DNA from: Serratia nematodiphila DZ0503SBS1
GTDB taxonomy: Bacteria; Pseudomonadota; Gammaproteobacteria; Enterobacterales; Enterobacteriaceae
DNA length: 64,000 nt
Reading direction: 5' to 3'
NCBI RefSeq assembly: GCF_000738675.1
Contig: NZ_JPUX01000001.1
Coordinates: 1,240,001-1,304,000 of the forward strand
The notes under the pieces were generated by a model. That model made no database searches and was not told the DNA's origin. It was given only the letters and a program-made list of their open reading frames with translations. This document shows, one piece after another, positions 28,071-39,680 of this stretch. Numbering within the stretch: position 1 is the stretch's first letter; every line of letters begins with the position of its first letter. Both the position numbers and the translations under genes were made by a program.

Positions 28071-30404
28071 TTAGCGTTTCTTGCCGAATGCCGCCGCCAG
28101 CGCGTCGCCCATGGCGCTGTTGCCGGCCGGCGCCGCGTTGCGCGGTTTGGCCTTGTTGCCGCCTGCCGAACGGTTGGCGTTGTCGCGCGTCTGGGCAGGC
28201 GCGTTGCCGCCGCGACGCGGTGAACCCTCGCCCGGTTGCTCATCCAGGCGCATGCTCAGCGCAATGCGTTTACGCTGCAGATCGACTTCCATCACCTTCA
28301 CTTTGACGATGTCGCCGGCCTTCACCACGGTGTGCGGATCTTCGACGAATTTGTCCGCCAGCGAGGAGATGTGCACCAGGCCGTCCTGATGCACGCCGAT
28401 ATCCACGAAGGCGCCGAAGTTGGTGACGTTGGTCACCGAGCCTTCCAGGATCATGCCCGGCTGCAGATCGTTGAGGGTTTCCACGCCTTCGGCGAAGGTG
28501 GCGGTTTTGAACTCCGGACGCGGATCGCGGCCCGGCTTCTCCAGCTCTTTCAGAATGTCGGTGACCGTCGGCACGCCGAACTTGTCGTCGGTGAAATCAA
28601 CCGCTTTCAGGCTGCGCACTGCGGAGGCGTTGCCCATCAGATCCTGCAGCGCCTGCTCGGTGGCGGCCAGGATGCGTTGCACCACCGGATAGGCTTCCGG
28701 GTGAACGGTAGAAGCATCCAGCGGGTTGTCGCCGTGGTTGATGCGCAGGAAGCCGGCGCACTGTTCGAAGGCCTTCGGCCCCAGACGGCTGACCTTCAGC
28801 AGCTGTTCACGGTTGCTGAAGCGGCCGTTCTCGTCGCGCCAGTTGACGATGTTCTGCGCCATCATGCGCGTCAGGCCGGCCACGCGGGTCAGCAACGGCA
28901 CCGACGCGGTGTTCAGATCGACGCCGACGGCGTTTACGCAGTCTTCCACCACCGAGTCCAGTTTCTTCGCCAGCTGGCTCTGGCTGACGTCGTGCTGATA
29001 CTGGCCGACGCCGATGGATTTCGGGTCGATCTTCACCAGCTCCGCCAGCGGATCCTGCAGGCGGCGAGCGATGGACACCGCGCCGCGCAGCGATACGTCG
29101 AGATCCGGGAATTCCTGCGCCGCCAGTTCAGACGCGGAATACACCGACGCGCCCGCTTCGCTGACGATCACTTTTTGCGCCCGGACGTCGCCGAACTGCT
29201 TTTGCAGGTCGAGATAGAAGCGCTCGGTTTCACGTGAAGCGGTGCCGTTGCCGATGGCCACCAGCTCCACGTTGTGTTTGATGCACAGCGCCGCGACGAT
29301 GGCGGCGGCTTTCGCCGCTTGCCCGGTGTGCGGGTAGACGGTGTCGGTGGCGACCAGCTTGCCGGTCGCGTCGACCACGGCGACTTTCACCCCGGTGCGC
29401 AGGCCCGGATCGAGGCCCATGGTGGCGCGCATGCCGGCCGGCGCGGCCATCAGCAGATCATGCATGTTGCGGGCGAAAACGTTGATTGCTTCATCTTCCG
29501 CGCGCTCGCGCACCGTGCCCATCAGCTCGGTTTCCAGGTGCAGCAACACCTTGATGCGCCAGGTCCAGTTGACCACCGCCTTGCGCCAGGCGTCGGCCGG
29601 GGCGTTGTTCAGGCGCAGGTTGAGGTGATTGATGATGATCAGCTCCGCCTGGCTTTCGCGCGGCGCTTCCTCAAACTGCGGATCGGCGTTCAGCGCCAGC
29701 TGCAGCACGCCTTCGTTGCGGCCGCGGAACATCGCCAGCGCGCGGTGTGAAGGCACCTGAGAAATCGGTTCGTGGTGATCAAAATAGTCGCGGAACTTGG
29801 CGCCTTCTTCTTCCTTGCCTTCGACCACTTTGGACACCAGATGGGCGTTTTTCCACAGGTAGTCGCGCACCTTGGCCAGCAGCGCGGCGTCTTCGGCGAA
29901 GCGCTCCATCAGGATATAGCGCGCGCCGTCGAGGGCGGCTTTCACGTCCGCCACGCCCTTGTCGGCGTCGACGTAGCGTTCAGCCAGTTGTTCCGGCTGC
30001 TGTTGCGGATCCTGCCACAGCGTATCCGCCAGCGGTTCCAGGCCGGCTTCGATGGCGATCTGGCCACGGGTGCGGCGCTTCGGTTTGTACGGCAGGTAGA
30101 GGTCTTCGAGTTCGGTCTTGCTCAGCGTGGCGTTGATCGCCCCCGCCAATTGTTCAGTCAGTTTGCCCTGTTCATCGATCGACTTCAGGATGGTCTGGCG
30201 ACGATCTTCCAGTTCACGCAGATAACCCAGGCGGGTTTCCAGCTGGCGCAGTTGGGTGTCGTCCAGGCCCCCGGTGACTTCCTTACGATAGCGTGCAATA
30301 AAGGGCACGGTATTACCTTCATCCAGCAGACGGATGGCGGAGTCGACTTGCTCCGGCCGGGCCTGCAGTTCTGTTGCAATAATGCGGCTCAGTGGGTCAT
30401 TCAT
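28071..30404 (-). CDS. tex: Tex-family RNA-binding transcription accessory protein
   Basis: Cytosolic nucleic acid-binding protein (E. coli YhgF) linked to transcription and ribosome-related processes. 777 aa. In order: N-terminal helical domain; YqgF RNase H-like domain ([18 protein letters not shown] to [13 protein letters not shown]); two helix-hairpin-helix repeats ([17 protein letters not shown]); S1 domain ([31 protein letters not shown]). A low-complexity basic tail rich in G, N, R and A ends the protein. The ATG at 30404 aligns with E. coli MNDS; the frame extends to 30509 without support. Confidence 0.96.
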   Translation of the reverse strand: MNDPLSRIIATELQARPEQVDSAIRLLDEGNTVPFIARYRKEVTGGLDDTQLRQLETRLGYLRELEDRRQTILKSIDEQGKLTEQLAGAINATLSKTELEDLYLPYKPKRRTRGQIAIEAGLEPLADTLWQDPQQQPEQLAERYVDADKGVADVKAALDGARYILMERFAEDAALLAKVRDYLWKNAHLVSKVVEGKEEEGAKFRDYFDHHEPISQVPSHRALAMFRGRNEGVLQLALNADPQFEEAPRESQAELIIINHLNLRLNNAPADAWRKAVVNWTWRIKVLLHLETELMGTVRERAEDEAINVFARNMHDLLMAAPAGMRATMGLDPGLRTGVKVAVVDATGKLVATDTVYPHTGQAAKAAAIVAALCIKHNVELVAIGNGTASRETERFYLDLQKQFGDVRAQKVIVSEAGASVYSASELAAQEFPDLDVSLRGAVSIARRLQDPLAELVKIDPKSIGVGQYQHDVSQSQLAKKLDSVVEDCVNAVGVDLNTASVPLLTRVAGLTRMMAQNIVNWRDENGRFSNREQLLKVSRLGPKAFEQCAGFLRINHGDNPLDASTVHPEAYPVVQRILAATEQALQDLMGNASAVRSLKAVDFTDDKFGVPTVTDILKELEKPGRDPRPEFKTATFAEGVETLNDLQPGMILEGSVTNVTNFGAFVDIGVHQDGLVHISSLADKFVEDPHTVVKAGDIVKVKVMEVDLQRKRIALSMRLDEQPGEGSPRRGGNAPAQTRDNANRSAGGNKAKPRNAAPAGNSAMGDALAAAFGKKR

Positions 30405-30561
30405 AGGTCTGGTATCTGTATTGAGATCGGTGAATAAACAGGGGACAGTTATACGGATTGATCGGAGAAAATGCCAGCGAAGCGGGCCGCCGCCGCGCGG
30501 CCGCGGCATGGAGAACAGCGCAGACGGCGGCGTTGGCGGCGGTTAGGAAAAAGCTGAAAGC

Positions 30562-31035
30562 TTACTTCGGGTAGTTTATCTCGTTAACGTACCACTGCGC
30601 CTCGCCCAGCGGGGTATTGACGGTGGCGACGTCCCCGACCTCTTTTTTCAGCAGGGCGCGCGCCATCGGCGCATCGATGGAGATGTAATCCTTGCGGCCG
30701 AAAATCTCGTCGTAACCGACGATGCGAAAGCGTTTGGTTTCGCCGTCTTCGTTCTCCACCTCGACCCAGGCGCCGAAGAACACTTTGCCTTCCTGCTGCG
30801 GTGAATAATCGACGATCTTCAACTGCTCCAGGCATTTGGTCAGATAGCGGACGCGACGATCGATCTCGCGCAGCCGCTTCTTGTTGTACTGGTAATCGGC
30901 GTTTTCGCTTCTGTCGCCCAGGCTGGCGGCCCAGGTCACTTTCTTGGTCACCTCGGGGCGTTCTTCGCGCCAGAGGTAATCCAGCTCTTGTTTGAGCTTG
31001 TCATACCCTTCACGGGTTATCAGTTGAGTTCTCAT
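30562..31035 (-). CDS. greB: Transcript cleavage factor GreB
   Basis: Enters the secondary channel of backtracked RNA polymerase and stimulates cleavage of the RNA 3' end. 157 aa against 158 in E. coli, nearly identical. The N-terminal coiled coil (about 1-75) carries the acidic tip in GDRSENADYQYNKKR; the C-terminal FKBP-like domain includes GYDEIFGRKDYISIDAPMARALL. It lies 157 bp upstream of tex on the same strand, as in E. coli. Confidence 0.97.
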   Translation of the reverse strand: MRTQLITREGYDKLKQELDYLWREERPEVTKKVTWAASLGDRSENADYQYNKKRLREIDRRVRYLTKCLEQLKIVDYSPQQEGKVFFGAWVEVENEDGETKRFRIVGYDEIFGRKDYISIDAPMARALLKKEVGDVATVNTPLGEAQWYVNEINYPK

Positions 31036-31264
31036 CGTGATTTATCTTTATGGGGCCACCGCCACAGTGTACGTGAATGCGGGGGGCTTTAGAAATGGCG
31101 CGCGGGCCTGTGCCTTGTCGCACGGTTTTTATTCAGTTTGCGCAGCTTTTAACGATCGGGAGTATGCTTAGCGTAGCGGAAAAGGAATGTGACGAAAGGA
31201 GGATATCTGGCGAGAGAGACAAGGAATTTTGGCGCACAACCCAACACATTGAAGGTATTACCGC

Positions 31265-32227
31265 ATGGAATTTAAAGATTACTACGCCACGATGGGCGTT
31301 GAGCCCAACGCCGATCTGAAAACCATCAAAACGGCCTACCGTCGGCTGGCGCGTAAATATCACCCTGACGTGAGCACTGAAGACGATGCCGAAAGCAAGT
31401 TCAAGGAAGTGGCCGAAGCCTATGAGGTGCTGAAGGACGAGGAGCGCCGCGCCGAGTACGATCAGATCCGGCAGCACCGCAACGATCCGAACTTTGGCCG
31501 CCAGGCGCGCGGCGATCGCGGCGGCTATCAGCAGAGCGCTTCATGGCACGGCGGCGGCGCCGACGCGCAAGACTTCTCCGATTTCTTCGAAAGCATGTTC
31601 GGCGGGCGGGCGGCGGGCGGGCATCGCTCTGCTTCGCACTCGCACGGCGGGCATGGCTTCCGCGGCCAGGATCTGGAGATGGAGGTGCCACTGTTCCTCG
31701 AGGAAACGCTGCATGGTCAAAGCCGCGAGATCTCCTACACGCTGCCGGTGTACGACGAACTGGGGCGGCAGGTAAGCGAAGCCAGCAAGACGCTGAACGT
31801 GAAAATTCCGGCCGGCGTGGGCGACGGCGAGCGCATTCGCCTCAAGGGGCAGGGCGTTGCCGGCGTGGGCGGCGGCCAGAACGGTGACCTGTATCTGGTC
31901 ATCCGCCTTGCGCCGCACCCGCTGTTTGAGATAGACGGCCACAACCTGAGCATCGTGGCGCCGCTCGCTCCGTGGGAAGCGGCGCTCGGCGCCAGCATTG
32001 AGGTGCCGACGCTGACCGGCAAAATCGCGCTGACCGTGCCGGCCGGCAGCCAGAGCGGCAAACGGCTGCGGGTCAAGGGCAAAGGGTTGGCGGGCAAGAA
32101 AGAGCCCGGTGACCTGTACGTTATTCTCAAGGTGGTGATGCCGCCGAAGCCGAACGAGAAGGCCAGCGCCCTGTGGCGGGAACTGGCTGAACAGGCGGCG
32201 TTCAACCCGCGCGCGGAATGGGAGTAA
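31265..32227 (+). CDS. cbpA: Curved DNA-binding DnaJ-type co-chaperone CbpA
   Basis: DnaJ homologue that binds curved DNA and assists DnaK; nucleoid-associated in stationary phase. 320 aa. The J domain (1-70) has the HPD motif at 33-35. A Gly/His-rich linker (about 75-140) contains repeated GGH, and two C-terminal substrate-binding domains follow ([30 protein letters not shown]). In E. coli cbpAM lies far away near 23 min, so the position between greB and ompR is a synteny difference. Confidence 0.95.
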   Translation: MEFKDYYATMGVEPNADLKTIKTAYRRLARKYHPDVSTEDDAESKFKEVAEAYEVLKDEERRAEYDQIRQHRNDPNFGRQARGDRGGYQQSASWHGGGADAQDFSDFFESMFGGRAAGGHRSASHSHGGHGFRGQDLEMEVPLFLEETLHGQSREISYTLPVYDELGRQVSEASKTLNVKIPAGVGDGERIRLKGQGVAGVGGGQNGDLYLVIRLAPHPLFEIDGHNLSIVAPLAPWEAALGASIEVPTLTGKIALTVPAGSQSGKRLRVKGKGLAGKKEPGDLYVILKVVMPPKPNEKASALWRELAEQAAFNPRAEWE

Positions 32228-32232
32228 AGCAG

Positions 32233-32538
32233 ATGATGAAAAAAGAGATCACATTCACCGTGGTGGAATTGTGTCAGAGGGGGGAGATTTCAGAGGACGA
32301 GCTGGTCGAGATCGTCGGCCTGGGCGTTATCGTGCCGCTGGAGCCGGCGCAGCCGCGCTGGGAGTTTGATTATCCGGCGCTGAGCCACCTGCAGCGCGCG
32401 CGCAGGCTGCGGGCCGAGCTGGATCTGGATTGGCCGGGGATCGCCATGGCGCTGACGCTGCTCGACCGGGTTGATGCGCTACAGCAAGAGAACCGGCAGT
32501 TGCGCCGGCAGCTGGCGCGTTTCCTGCAAACTTCCTGA
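32233..32538 (+). CDS. cbpM: CbpA modulator protein CbpM
   Basis: Binds the J domain of CbpA and inhibits both its co-chaperone and DNA-binding activity. 101 aa, the E. coli length, with VGLGVIVPLEP and LDWPGIAMALTLLDRVDALQQENRQLR conserved; the last part is a heptad-rich helix. A MerR-like fold is known for the family. The ATG at 32233 leaves a 5-bp gap after cbpA; an upstream GTG-type start at 32218 is unlikely. Confidence 0.93.
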   Translation: MMKKEITFTVVELCQRGEISEDELVEIVGLGVIVPLEPAQPRWEFDYPALSHLQRARRLRAELDLDWPGIAMALTLLDRVDALQQENRQLRRQLARFLQTS

Positions 32539-32551
32539 CCCGACAGCTGAA

Positions 32552-32576
32552 CGCCACCGGGCGCTTCCCGGTGGCG
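32552..32576 (+). terminator. Strong hairpin after cbpM
   Basis: A perfect 10-bp stem CGCCACCGGG (32552-32561) / CCCGGTGGCG (32567-32576) lies 13 bp after the stop. It is followed by AAATTGTG, not a T-run, so it may act as a 3'-end stabiliser or inefficient terminator. Confidence 0.5.
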
Positions 32577-32794
32577 AAATTGTGCAAAATTGGGCCGTCA
32601 CCCCACATTGCGCCGATAAAGGGCGAAATTTTAACGAACCCCCGTCGACATTCACTGAAAATTGTTGATAAATGGGGAAAAGAATAAGCTTTGTAACAAT
32701 TTCGTCTAGAATACATACCATTAAACGCTGTCTCAAATGGCAAGGTTTTCTAACAATATTCGAGTCAGGCAATAAAGCCTTTGGGAGTAATACC
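32577..32794 (+). promoter_or_regulatory. ompR upstream region
   Basis: 218 bp, AT-rich in its second half (32640-32790), and the expected site of the ompR promoter. I see TTGTAA-type -35 candidates near 32694 but no pair I can assign with confidence. The ompB promoter lies here in E. coli too. Confidence 0.4.
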
Positions 32795-34881
<2,087 letters not shown>

Positions 34882-34891
34882 CCTCTGGTGT

Positions 34892-34911
34892 GGGCCGCGC
34901 CGCTGCGGCCC
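34892..34911 (+). terminator. Possible hairpin after envZ
   Basis: GGGCCGC (34892-34898) pairs with GCGGCCC (34905-34911) around a 6-nt loop, 10 bp beyond the envZ stop. There is no T-run. It lies between envZ and the convergent toxin gene. Confidence 0.35.
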
Positions 34912-34913
34912 CG

Positions 34914-35393
34914 TCAGGACTTTCTGCTCATCACGTAGTATTCCGCCGCATCTTCATGCAACCGACGGCCGGTCGGCGCCTGCCACGGATCGATTAACTC
35001 GATGCCGCAGTGGAGGAAGTCTTTAGTATTGCGGGTGGCCAGGGCGGCGCCGTAATGCAGGCAGGTGGCGGCGATTTGGGTATCCGGCATGCTCATCGCT
35101 TTACCCAGCAGCCGATTCCTTGCCGTCAATTCCGCGTATTGCATCGCGCACAGCCCATCAAACGGTAATATCTGCCCCTCGAACTTCAATTCAATGGCGT
35201 CCGCCAATTTCAGCTTGAGATCCCGCTGGCGCTTGCCGTCAGGCATGCAGGCCACGCCGCTGAACAGTTCGGCGAGGACAATGGCGCTGAGATAGAGCTC
35301 GTCATTGTCCTTTTCATTTAACCAGTTAATGACGTTGTAGTACGGGCTGGGACGCAGCGTTTCTGAAATGACGTTGGTGTCGATAATGATCAT
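34914..35393 (-). CDS. FitB/VapC-type PIN-domain toxin
   Basis: Predicted metal-dependent ribonuclease toxin. 159 aa. The PIN acidic residues are all visible: Asp5 (MIIIDTNVISE), Glu42 (LAELFSGV), Asp104 (MPDTQIAATCL) and Asp125 (TRNTKDF). The arrangement DTNVISE...PDTQIAA...TRNTKDF is that of FitB. About 22 residues at the C-terminus (after PWQAP) go beyond the usual PIN core. The start overlaps the antitoxin stop by 4 bp (ATGA). The pair lies in the envZ-pckA gap, which in E. coli holds no such genes. Family assignment is firm; RNA target unknown. Confidence 0.88.
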   Translation of the reverse strand: MIIIDTNVISETLRPSPYYNVINWLNEKDNDELYLSAIVLAELFSGVACMPDGKRQRDLKLKLADAIELKFEGQILPFDGLCAMQYAELTARNRLLGKAMSMPDTQIAATCLHYGAALATRNTKDFLHCGIELIDPWQAPTGRRLHEDAAEYYVMSRKS

Positions 35394-35653
35394 GCGTTGT
35401 CATCTTCATCATCAAAGGTGACGATGCGTGGCGGCACGGCGTCACGCGGTGGGATCTCCAGCTCAACGCCGCCGAATTCGGCGAAGTGCTGATGCATCCA
35501 GGTACCCAATCCATAGCGCGGCGGCTTTTTCACCAGCGCCTGTTTCAGGATCATGCGCGCTTCCTCTTCCATGGAGTGGCCGTTTTTCGCCGCTGAGATA
35601 CGCAGCAGCTCTTTGATTTCGTCGTCCAGATTTCTGACGGTGATAGTCGCCAT
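35390..35653 (-). CDS. FitA-type ribbon-helix-helix antitoxin
   Basis: Partner of the PIN toxin. 87 aa. The N-terminal ribbon-helix-helix (MATITVRNLDDEIKELLRIS...HSMEEEARMILKQAL, about 1-42) has the FitA/Arc pattern for DNA binding and dimerisation. The C-terminal half (GLGTWMHQHFAEFGGVELEIPPRDA...) is the likely toxin-binding tail and ends in an acidic stretch DDEDDNA. The ATG at 35653 has GGAGG upstream; an extension to 35683 is unlikely. TCAATG operator half-sites surround the start. Confidence 0.88.
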   Translation of the reverse strand: MATITVRNLDDEIKELLRISAAKNGHSMEEEARMILKQALVKKPPRYGLGTWMHQHFAEFGGVELEIPPRDAVPPRIVTFDDEDDNA

Positions 35654-35686
35654 TGAAACCTCCTTTGCTATCAATGATTGCATTGA
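35651..35686 (-). promoter_or_regulatory. Candidate operator of the toxin-antitoxin pair
   Basis: A perfect inverted repeat TCAATG-ATTG-CATTGA lies at 35671-35686, and a further CATTGA half-site at 35651-35656 overlaps the antitoxin start codon. Short repeated inverted half-sites next to the antitoxin gene are typical targets of ribbon-helix-helix antitoxins, so autoregulation is likely. Confidence 0.6.
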
Positions 35687-35730
35687 CTTATTTTCTCGCC
35701 TTGCTGGTTAAAAAGCAATCGATAAAAATA

Positions 35731-35755
35731 AAAAAAGGCGCGGGATCCGCGCCTT
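35731..35755 (-). terminator. Terminator after pckA
   Basis: AAGGCGCGG (35735-35743) pairs with CCGCGCCTT (35747-35755). On the minus strand the stem is followed by TTTTTTT, giving a textbook terminator 24 bp beyond the pckA stop. It insulates pckA from the toxin-antitoxin pair. Confidence 0.9.
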
Positions 35756-35779
35756 AGCTGAAGAGGTAATGCTACCGAA

Positions 35780-37399
35780 TTACAGCTTCGGGCCAGCGCT
35801 GACCAGCGCGGCGCCTGCAGGCGTATCGGTGTATTTGTCGAAGTTGGTGATGAAGCGCTCGGCCAGATCCTGCGCTTTTTCCTGCCACTGCTCGAGGCTG
35901 GCGTAGGTATTGCGCGGATCGAGGATCTCCGGATTCACGCCCGGCAGCGCGGTCGGCATCGCCAGATCGAAGATCGGCAGAGTGACGGTTTCCGCCTTGT
36001 CGATCTCACCGCTCAGGATGGCGTCGATGATGCCGCGCGTATCTTTGATCGAGATGCGTTTGCCGGTGCCGTTCCAGCCGGTGTTGACCAGGTAAGCCTG
36101 GGCGCCGGCGGCCTGCATGCGTTTCACCAGCACTTCGGCGTACTGCGTCGGGTGCAGCGACAGGAACGCGGCGCCGAAGCAGGCGGAGAAGGTTGGCGTC
36201 GGTTCGGTTACGCCGCGCTCGGTGCCGGCCAGTTTGGCGGTGAAGCCGGACAGGAAGTGGTACTGAGTCTGGTTGGCGGTCAGACGCGATACCGGCGGCA
36301 GCACGCCGAAAGCGTCGGCGGTCAGGAAGATCACCTTGGTGGCGTGACCCGCCTTGGACACCGGCTTGACGATGTTCTGGATATGATAGATCGGGTAAGA
36401 AACGCGGGTGTTTTCGGTTTTCGAACCGTCATTGAAGTCGATGCTGCCGTCGGCCAGCACGGTGACGTTTTCCAGCAGCGCATCGCGTTTGATGGCGTGG
36501 TAGATGTCCGGCTCGGCTTCTTCAGACAGCTTGATGGTCTTGGCGTAGCAGCCGCCTTCGAAGTTGAACACGCCGTCGTCGTCCCAGCCGTGCTCGTCAT
36601 CGCCGATCAACTGACGCTTAGGATCGGTGGAGAGGGTGGTCTTGCCGGTGCCGGACAGGCCGAAGAACACCGCCACGTCGCCTTTCTCGCCCACGTTGGC
36701 CGAGCAGTGCATCGAGGCGATGCCTTTCAGCGGCAACAGGTAGTTCATCATCGAGAACATGCCTTTCTTCATTTCGCCGCCGTACCAGGTGCCGCCGATC
36801 AGCTGCATGCGCTCGGTCAGGTTGAAGGCGACGAAGTTCTCCGAGTTCAGGCCTTGCTGCTGCCAGTTCGGGTTGGTGCATTTGGCGCCGTTCATCACCA
36901 CGAAGTCCGGTTCGAAGTCAGCCAGCTCTTCGTCGCTCGGGCGGATAAACATGTTTTTCACGAAGTGCGCCTGCCAGGCCACCTCGGTGATGAAGCGCAC
37001 TTTCAGGCGCGAGTCGGCGTTGGCGCCGCAGAAGGTATCCACCACGAACAGGCGCTTGCCGGACAGTTGTTCGGTGACCAGGTGTTTCAGATCGGCCCAC
37101 ACTTCCGGGCTGAGGGGTTTGTTGTCGTTCTTGCCTTTGCCCTGATCGGCCCACCACACGGTATCGCGGGTGATGTCGTCGCGGACGATGTATTTGTCTT
37201 TCGGCGAGCGGCCGGTGAAGATGCCGGTATCGACGGAGACGGCACCCAGCTTGGTGACTACCCCACGCTCAAAACCTTCCAGAGATGGGTCTGTTTCTTC
37301 CTTAAACAGCAGTTCATAGCTCGGGTTGTGAACGATTTCGCTGACGTCGTGAATGCCGTAAGCGGCCAGATCCTGAGGGGTTATACCTTTAACGCGCAT
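35780..37399 (-). CDS. pckA: Phosphoenolpyruvate carboxykinase (ATP) PckA
   Basis: Converts oxaloacetate and ATP to PEP and CO2, the entry step of gluconeogenesis; cytosolic. 539 aa against 540 in E. coli. The kinase-1a P-loop [13 protein letters not shown] (near 248-260) and metal/phosphate segment [22 protein letters not shown] are present. AAGGAG precedes the ATG. It is convergent with envZ apart from the inserted toxin-antitoxin genes, and reads away from hslO. Confidence 0.97.
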   Translation of the reverse strand: MRVKGITPQDLAAYGIHDVSEIVHNPSYELLFKEETDPSLEGFERGVVTKLGAVSVDTGIFTGRSPKDKYIVRDDITRDTVWWADQGKGKNDNKPLSPEVWADLKHLVTEQLSGKRLFVVDTFCGANADSRLKVRFITEVAWQAHFVKNMFIRPSDEELADFEPDFVVMNGAKCTNPNWQQQGLNSENFVAFNLTERMQLIGGTWYGGEMKKGMFSMMNYLLPLKGIASMHCSANVGEKGDVAVFFGLSGTGKTTLSTDPKRQLIGDDEHGWDDDGVFNFEGGCYAKTIKLSEEAEPDIYHAIKRDALLENVTVLADGSIDFNDGSKTENTRVSYPIYHIQNIVKPVSKAGHATKVIFLTADAFGVLPPVSRLTANQTQYHFLSGFTAKLAGTERGVTEPTPTFSACFGAAFLSLHPTQYAEVLVKRMQAAGAQAYLVNTGWNGTGKRISIKDTRGIIDAILSGEIDKAETVTLPIFDLAMPTALPGVNPEILDPRNTYASLEQWQEKAQDLAERFITNFDKYTDTPAGAALVSAGPKL

Positions 37400-37593
37400 G
37401 TTACTACTCCTTGGTCACAGAATTTCTGGCGGCAATTGTAGGGATCTAACGGTGCGTAACCGCGATGGGTATCAAATATTTAACGTTTTAGGCGGTATTT
37501 CGTTACGATCTGAGAGATAGCACACGGAAAAAAGCAAACGTGCAAACGGCGGGCGTTGGCGGGCGCCGGGCGCGCCCGCCGAAAGGGTGTAAC

Positions 37594-38472
37594 TTAGTGC
37601 AACTGGTCGCTTTCGCCGGTGTTACCCGCATACAGCGCGGCAACATCAACCGGGTCAAAGACATAGTGGCTGCCACAGTAGTCGCAGTGCATGTCGATAT
37701 TGCCGTCCTGCTCCAGCATGTCCGCCACTTCGTCGGTCGGCAGGGTCAGCAGCGCGTCGGCGCAACGCTGGCGAGAACAGGTGCAGCGGAACTGCACGTC
37801 CTGCGGTTCGTACAAGGTGACCTCTTCCTGATGGTACAGGCGGTACAACACTTCGTTGGCCGGCAGGCCGAACAGCTCTTCGCTTTTGACCGTGTTGGTC
37901 AGTTGCACCAGATGATCGAAATCATCGAGGTTGCCGTCCTGCGCCGGCAGCACCTGCAGCAGCATGCCGGCCGCCGCGGCGTTGCCTTCCGCTTCGCCGG
38001 TGCGGATGAACAGGCGGGTTGGCAGCTGTTCGGACTGGCGGAAGTAGGCTTCCAGGCATTCGGCCAGGGTTTCACCTTCCAGGCCGACAACGCCCTGATA
38101 GCGCTCGCCTTCCGTCGGGGAAATGGTGATGACCATGACGCCGTTGCCGATCATCTGATGCAAGGTGCTGTCGTCGGCGATAGGCGCCTGGGTGCGCGCA
38201 ACGCCGCGCATCTCCTGGCGATTGTTGCCGTTGATCACCGCCAGCTTCAGCGGGCCGTCGCCTTGCAGCTGAACGGTGATGTCGCCGTCGAACTTCAGGG
38301 TGGCGGTCAGCAGACTGGTGGCGACCAGCAGTTCACCCAGCAGCTTTTGCACCGGCGCCGGGTAGTCGTGGTTATTCAGGATCTGCTGATAGGTTTCGCT
38401 GACGGTAACCAGCTCGCCGCGCACCGCGTAGTTTTCAAACAGGTAACGGTGCAATTGGTCATGGTTGGACAT
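37594..38472 (-). CDS. hslO: Redox-regulated chaperone Hsp33 (HslO)
   Basis: Holdase activated by oxidation that protects unfolded proteins during oxidative stress. 292 aa, the E. coli length. The C-terminal zinc centre is seen as CTC (CTCSRQRC region) and CDYC, the four cysteines that release zinc and form disulfides. Last gene of the igaA-yrfG-hslR-hslO run, 25 bp after hslR. A GC-rich hairpin at 37558-37580 could end the unit. Confidence 0.97.
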   Translation of the reverse strand: MSNHDQLHRYLFENYAVRGELVTVSETYQQILNNHDYPAPVQKLLGELLVATSLLTATLKFDGDITVQLQGDGPLKLAVINGNNRQEMRGVARTQAPIADDSTLHQMIGNGVMVITISPTEGERYQGVVGLEGETLAECLEAYFRQSEQLPTRLFIRTGEAEGNAAAAGMLLQVLPAQDGNLDDFDHLVQLTNTVKSEELFGLPANEVLYRLYHQEEVTLYEPQDVQFRCTCSRQRCADALLTLPTDEVADMLEQDGNIDMHCDYCGSHYVFDPVDVAALYAGNTGESDQLH

Positions 38473-38497
38473 AATCTTCTCTCATTGCGGTGAGGGG

Positions 38498-38905
38498 TTA
38501 TTCCGGCTCACCAAATTTAAATTTCATCAGGTCGCGCCGCTCCTTTTTGTCCGGACGACGGTCCGGATGCGGCATGGTCAACGCGTTCATCTTGCGCGCC
38601 AGCGCCATTTTTTCGCGGTTGGCGATGCTGGCTTCGGTTTCCTGATACATTTGCTGCGCCTCGCCGGCGCCGCGGCGTTGGCTGGTCAGCGCCAGCACGA
38701 TCACCGTACGTTCTTCGTTGCCCTGCCGCAGCTTGAGCTCGGCGTTAAGTTCGACAATCTTGCTCGGCTTGCCGCGCTGGCCGTTGTAATGCACCTTGCC
38801 GCCGTCGATCATTTCGCGCGCCAGTGCGCGGGTCTTGTAGAAGCGTGCGGCCCACAGCCACTTATCCAGCCGGACCGAGTCGTCGCGCGTCGCTTTTTCC
38901 TTCAT
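38498..38905 (-). CDS. hslR: Ribosome-associated heat shock protein Hsp15 (HslR)
   Basis: S4-domain RNA-binding protein that binds 50S subunits carrying stalled peptidyl-tRNA after heat stress. 135 aa against 133 in E. coli. The S4 domain is VRLDKWLWAARFYKTRALAREMIDGGKVHYNG (about 10-42), and a basic C-terminal tail follows (PHPDRRPDKKERRDLMKFK). The ATG overlaps the yrfG stop as ATGA, which fixes the start at 38905 rather than 39121. Confidence 0.96.
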   Translation of the reverse strand: MKEKATRDDSVRLDKWLWAARFYKTRALAREMIDGGKVHYNGQRGKPSKIVELNAELKLRQGNEERTVIVLALTSQRRGAGEAQQMYQETEASIANREKMALARKMNALTMPHPDRRPDKKERRDLMKFKFGEPE

Positions 38906-39582
38906 GCTTCCCCCTTGGCCAGCGCAGGTATCAGCAGGCGATAGTCGCGCATCGACGGATGGCGCTGGAAGCTTTTCTCCGCCGTGCTGGAGTCCGGGTT
39001 TTGCACGCCCAGGCAGTAACGAATGCCGAAAGTGCGCGCCGCGTCGAGGATCGGCTCGCCGTCGTCGACGAACAGCGTGCGCTGCGGGTTGAACCCGGTG
39101 TGCTGTTGCACCGCCTGCCACAGACGCTGATCTTCTTTCGGATAACCAAATGTGTGGGTGGAAAACAATAAATCAAGGTGCCGATCCAGACCGGTATGCT
39201 CGATTTTCACCGCCAGGCTGTGCGGATGGGCGTTGGTCAGCAAAATGGTTTGCAGGCCGGCACCGCGCAGCGCCCGTAAAAATGGCTCGGTGTCCTCGCG
39301 CAGCCGGGCGCGGCTGCCCACTTCGCTGGTCATGCGGTAGATATCCAGATCCAACCGCTCGCTCCAGTAATCGAAGCAATACCAATTCATGGTGTGCTGC
39401 ACCGCCTGATATTCCCGCTCAATAATATTGCGGGCTTCGTCAAACGGAATGGCGCGCCTTTCGCTCAGCGCTTGCGGCACCAGGCTGAGCCAAAAGTGAC
39501 TGTCGAATTCCAGATCCAGCAAGGTGCCGTCCATATCCAGCAGCACGGTATCGATCTGCGGCCAATCAAACTCGGGAACCAT
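38902..39582 (-). CDS. yrfG: GMP/IMP nucleotidase YrfG (HAD family)
   Basis: HAD-superfamily phosphatase hydrolysing purine mononucleotides in E. coli. 226 aa against 222. Motif I DMDGTLLDLEFD (about 16-27), motif II LLTNAHPH, motif III lysine in GYPKED and motif IV FVDDGEPILDAA are in order. It sits between igaA and hslR, as in E. coli. Confidence 0.93.
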   Translation of the reverse strand: MVPEFDWPQIDTVLLDMDGTLLDLEFDSHFWLSLVPQALSERRAIPFDEARNIIEREYQAVQHTMNWYCFDYWSERLDLDIYRMTSEVGSRARLREDTEPFLRALRGAGLQTILLTNAHPHSLAVKIEHTGLDRHLDLLFSTHTFGYPKEDQRLWQAVQQHTGFNPQRTLFVDDGEPILDAARTFGIRYCLGVQNPDSSTAEKSFQRHPSMRDYRLLIPALAKGEA

Positions 39583-39680
39583 AAAAACTCCACGGGCGAA
39601 CCGACGGGCGGTCCGCAGATGAGAATAATAGCGTTAGCGTAGCATAAGCAGATGACAGGGCGGAGGCCCCGGCGTCAGGT

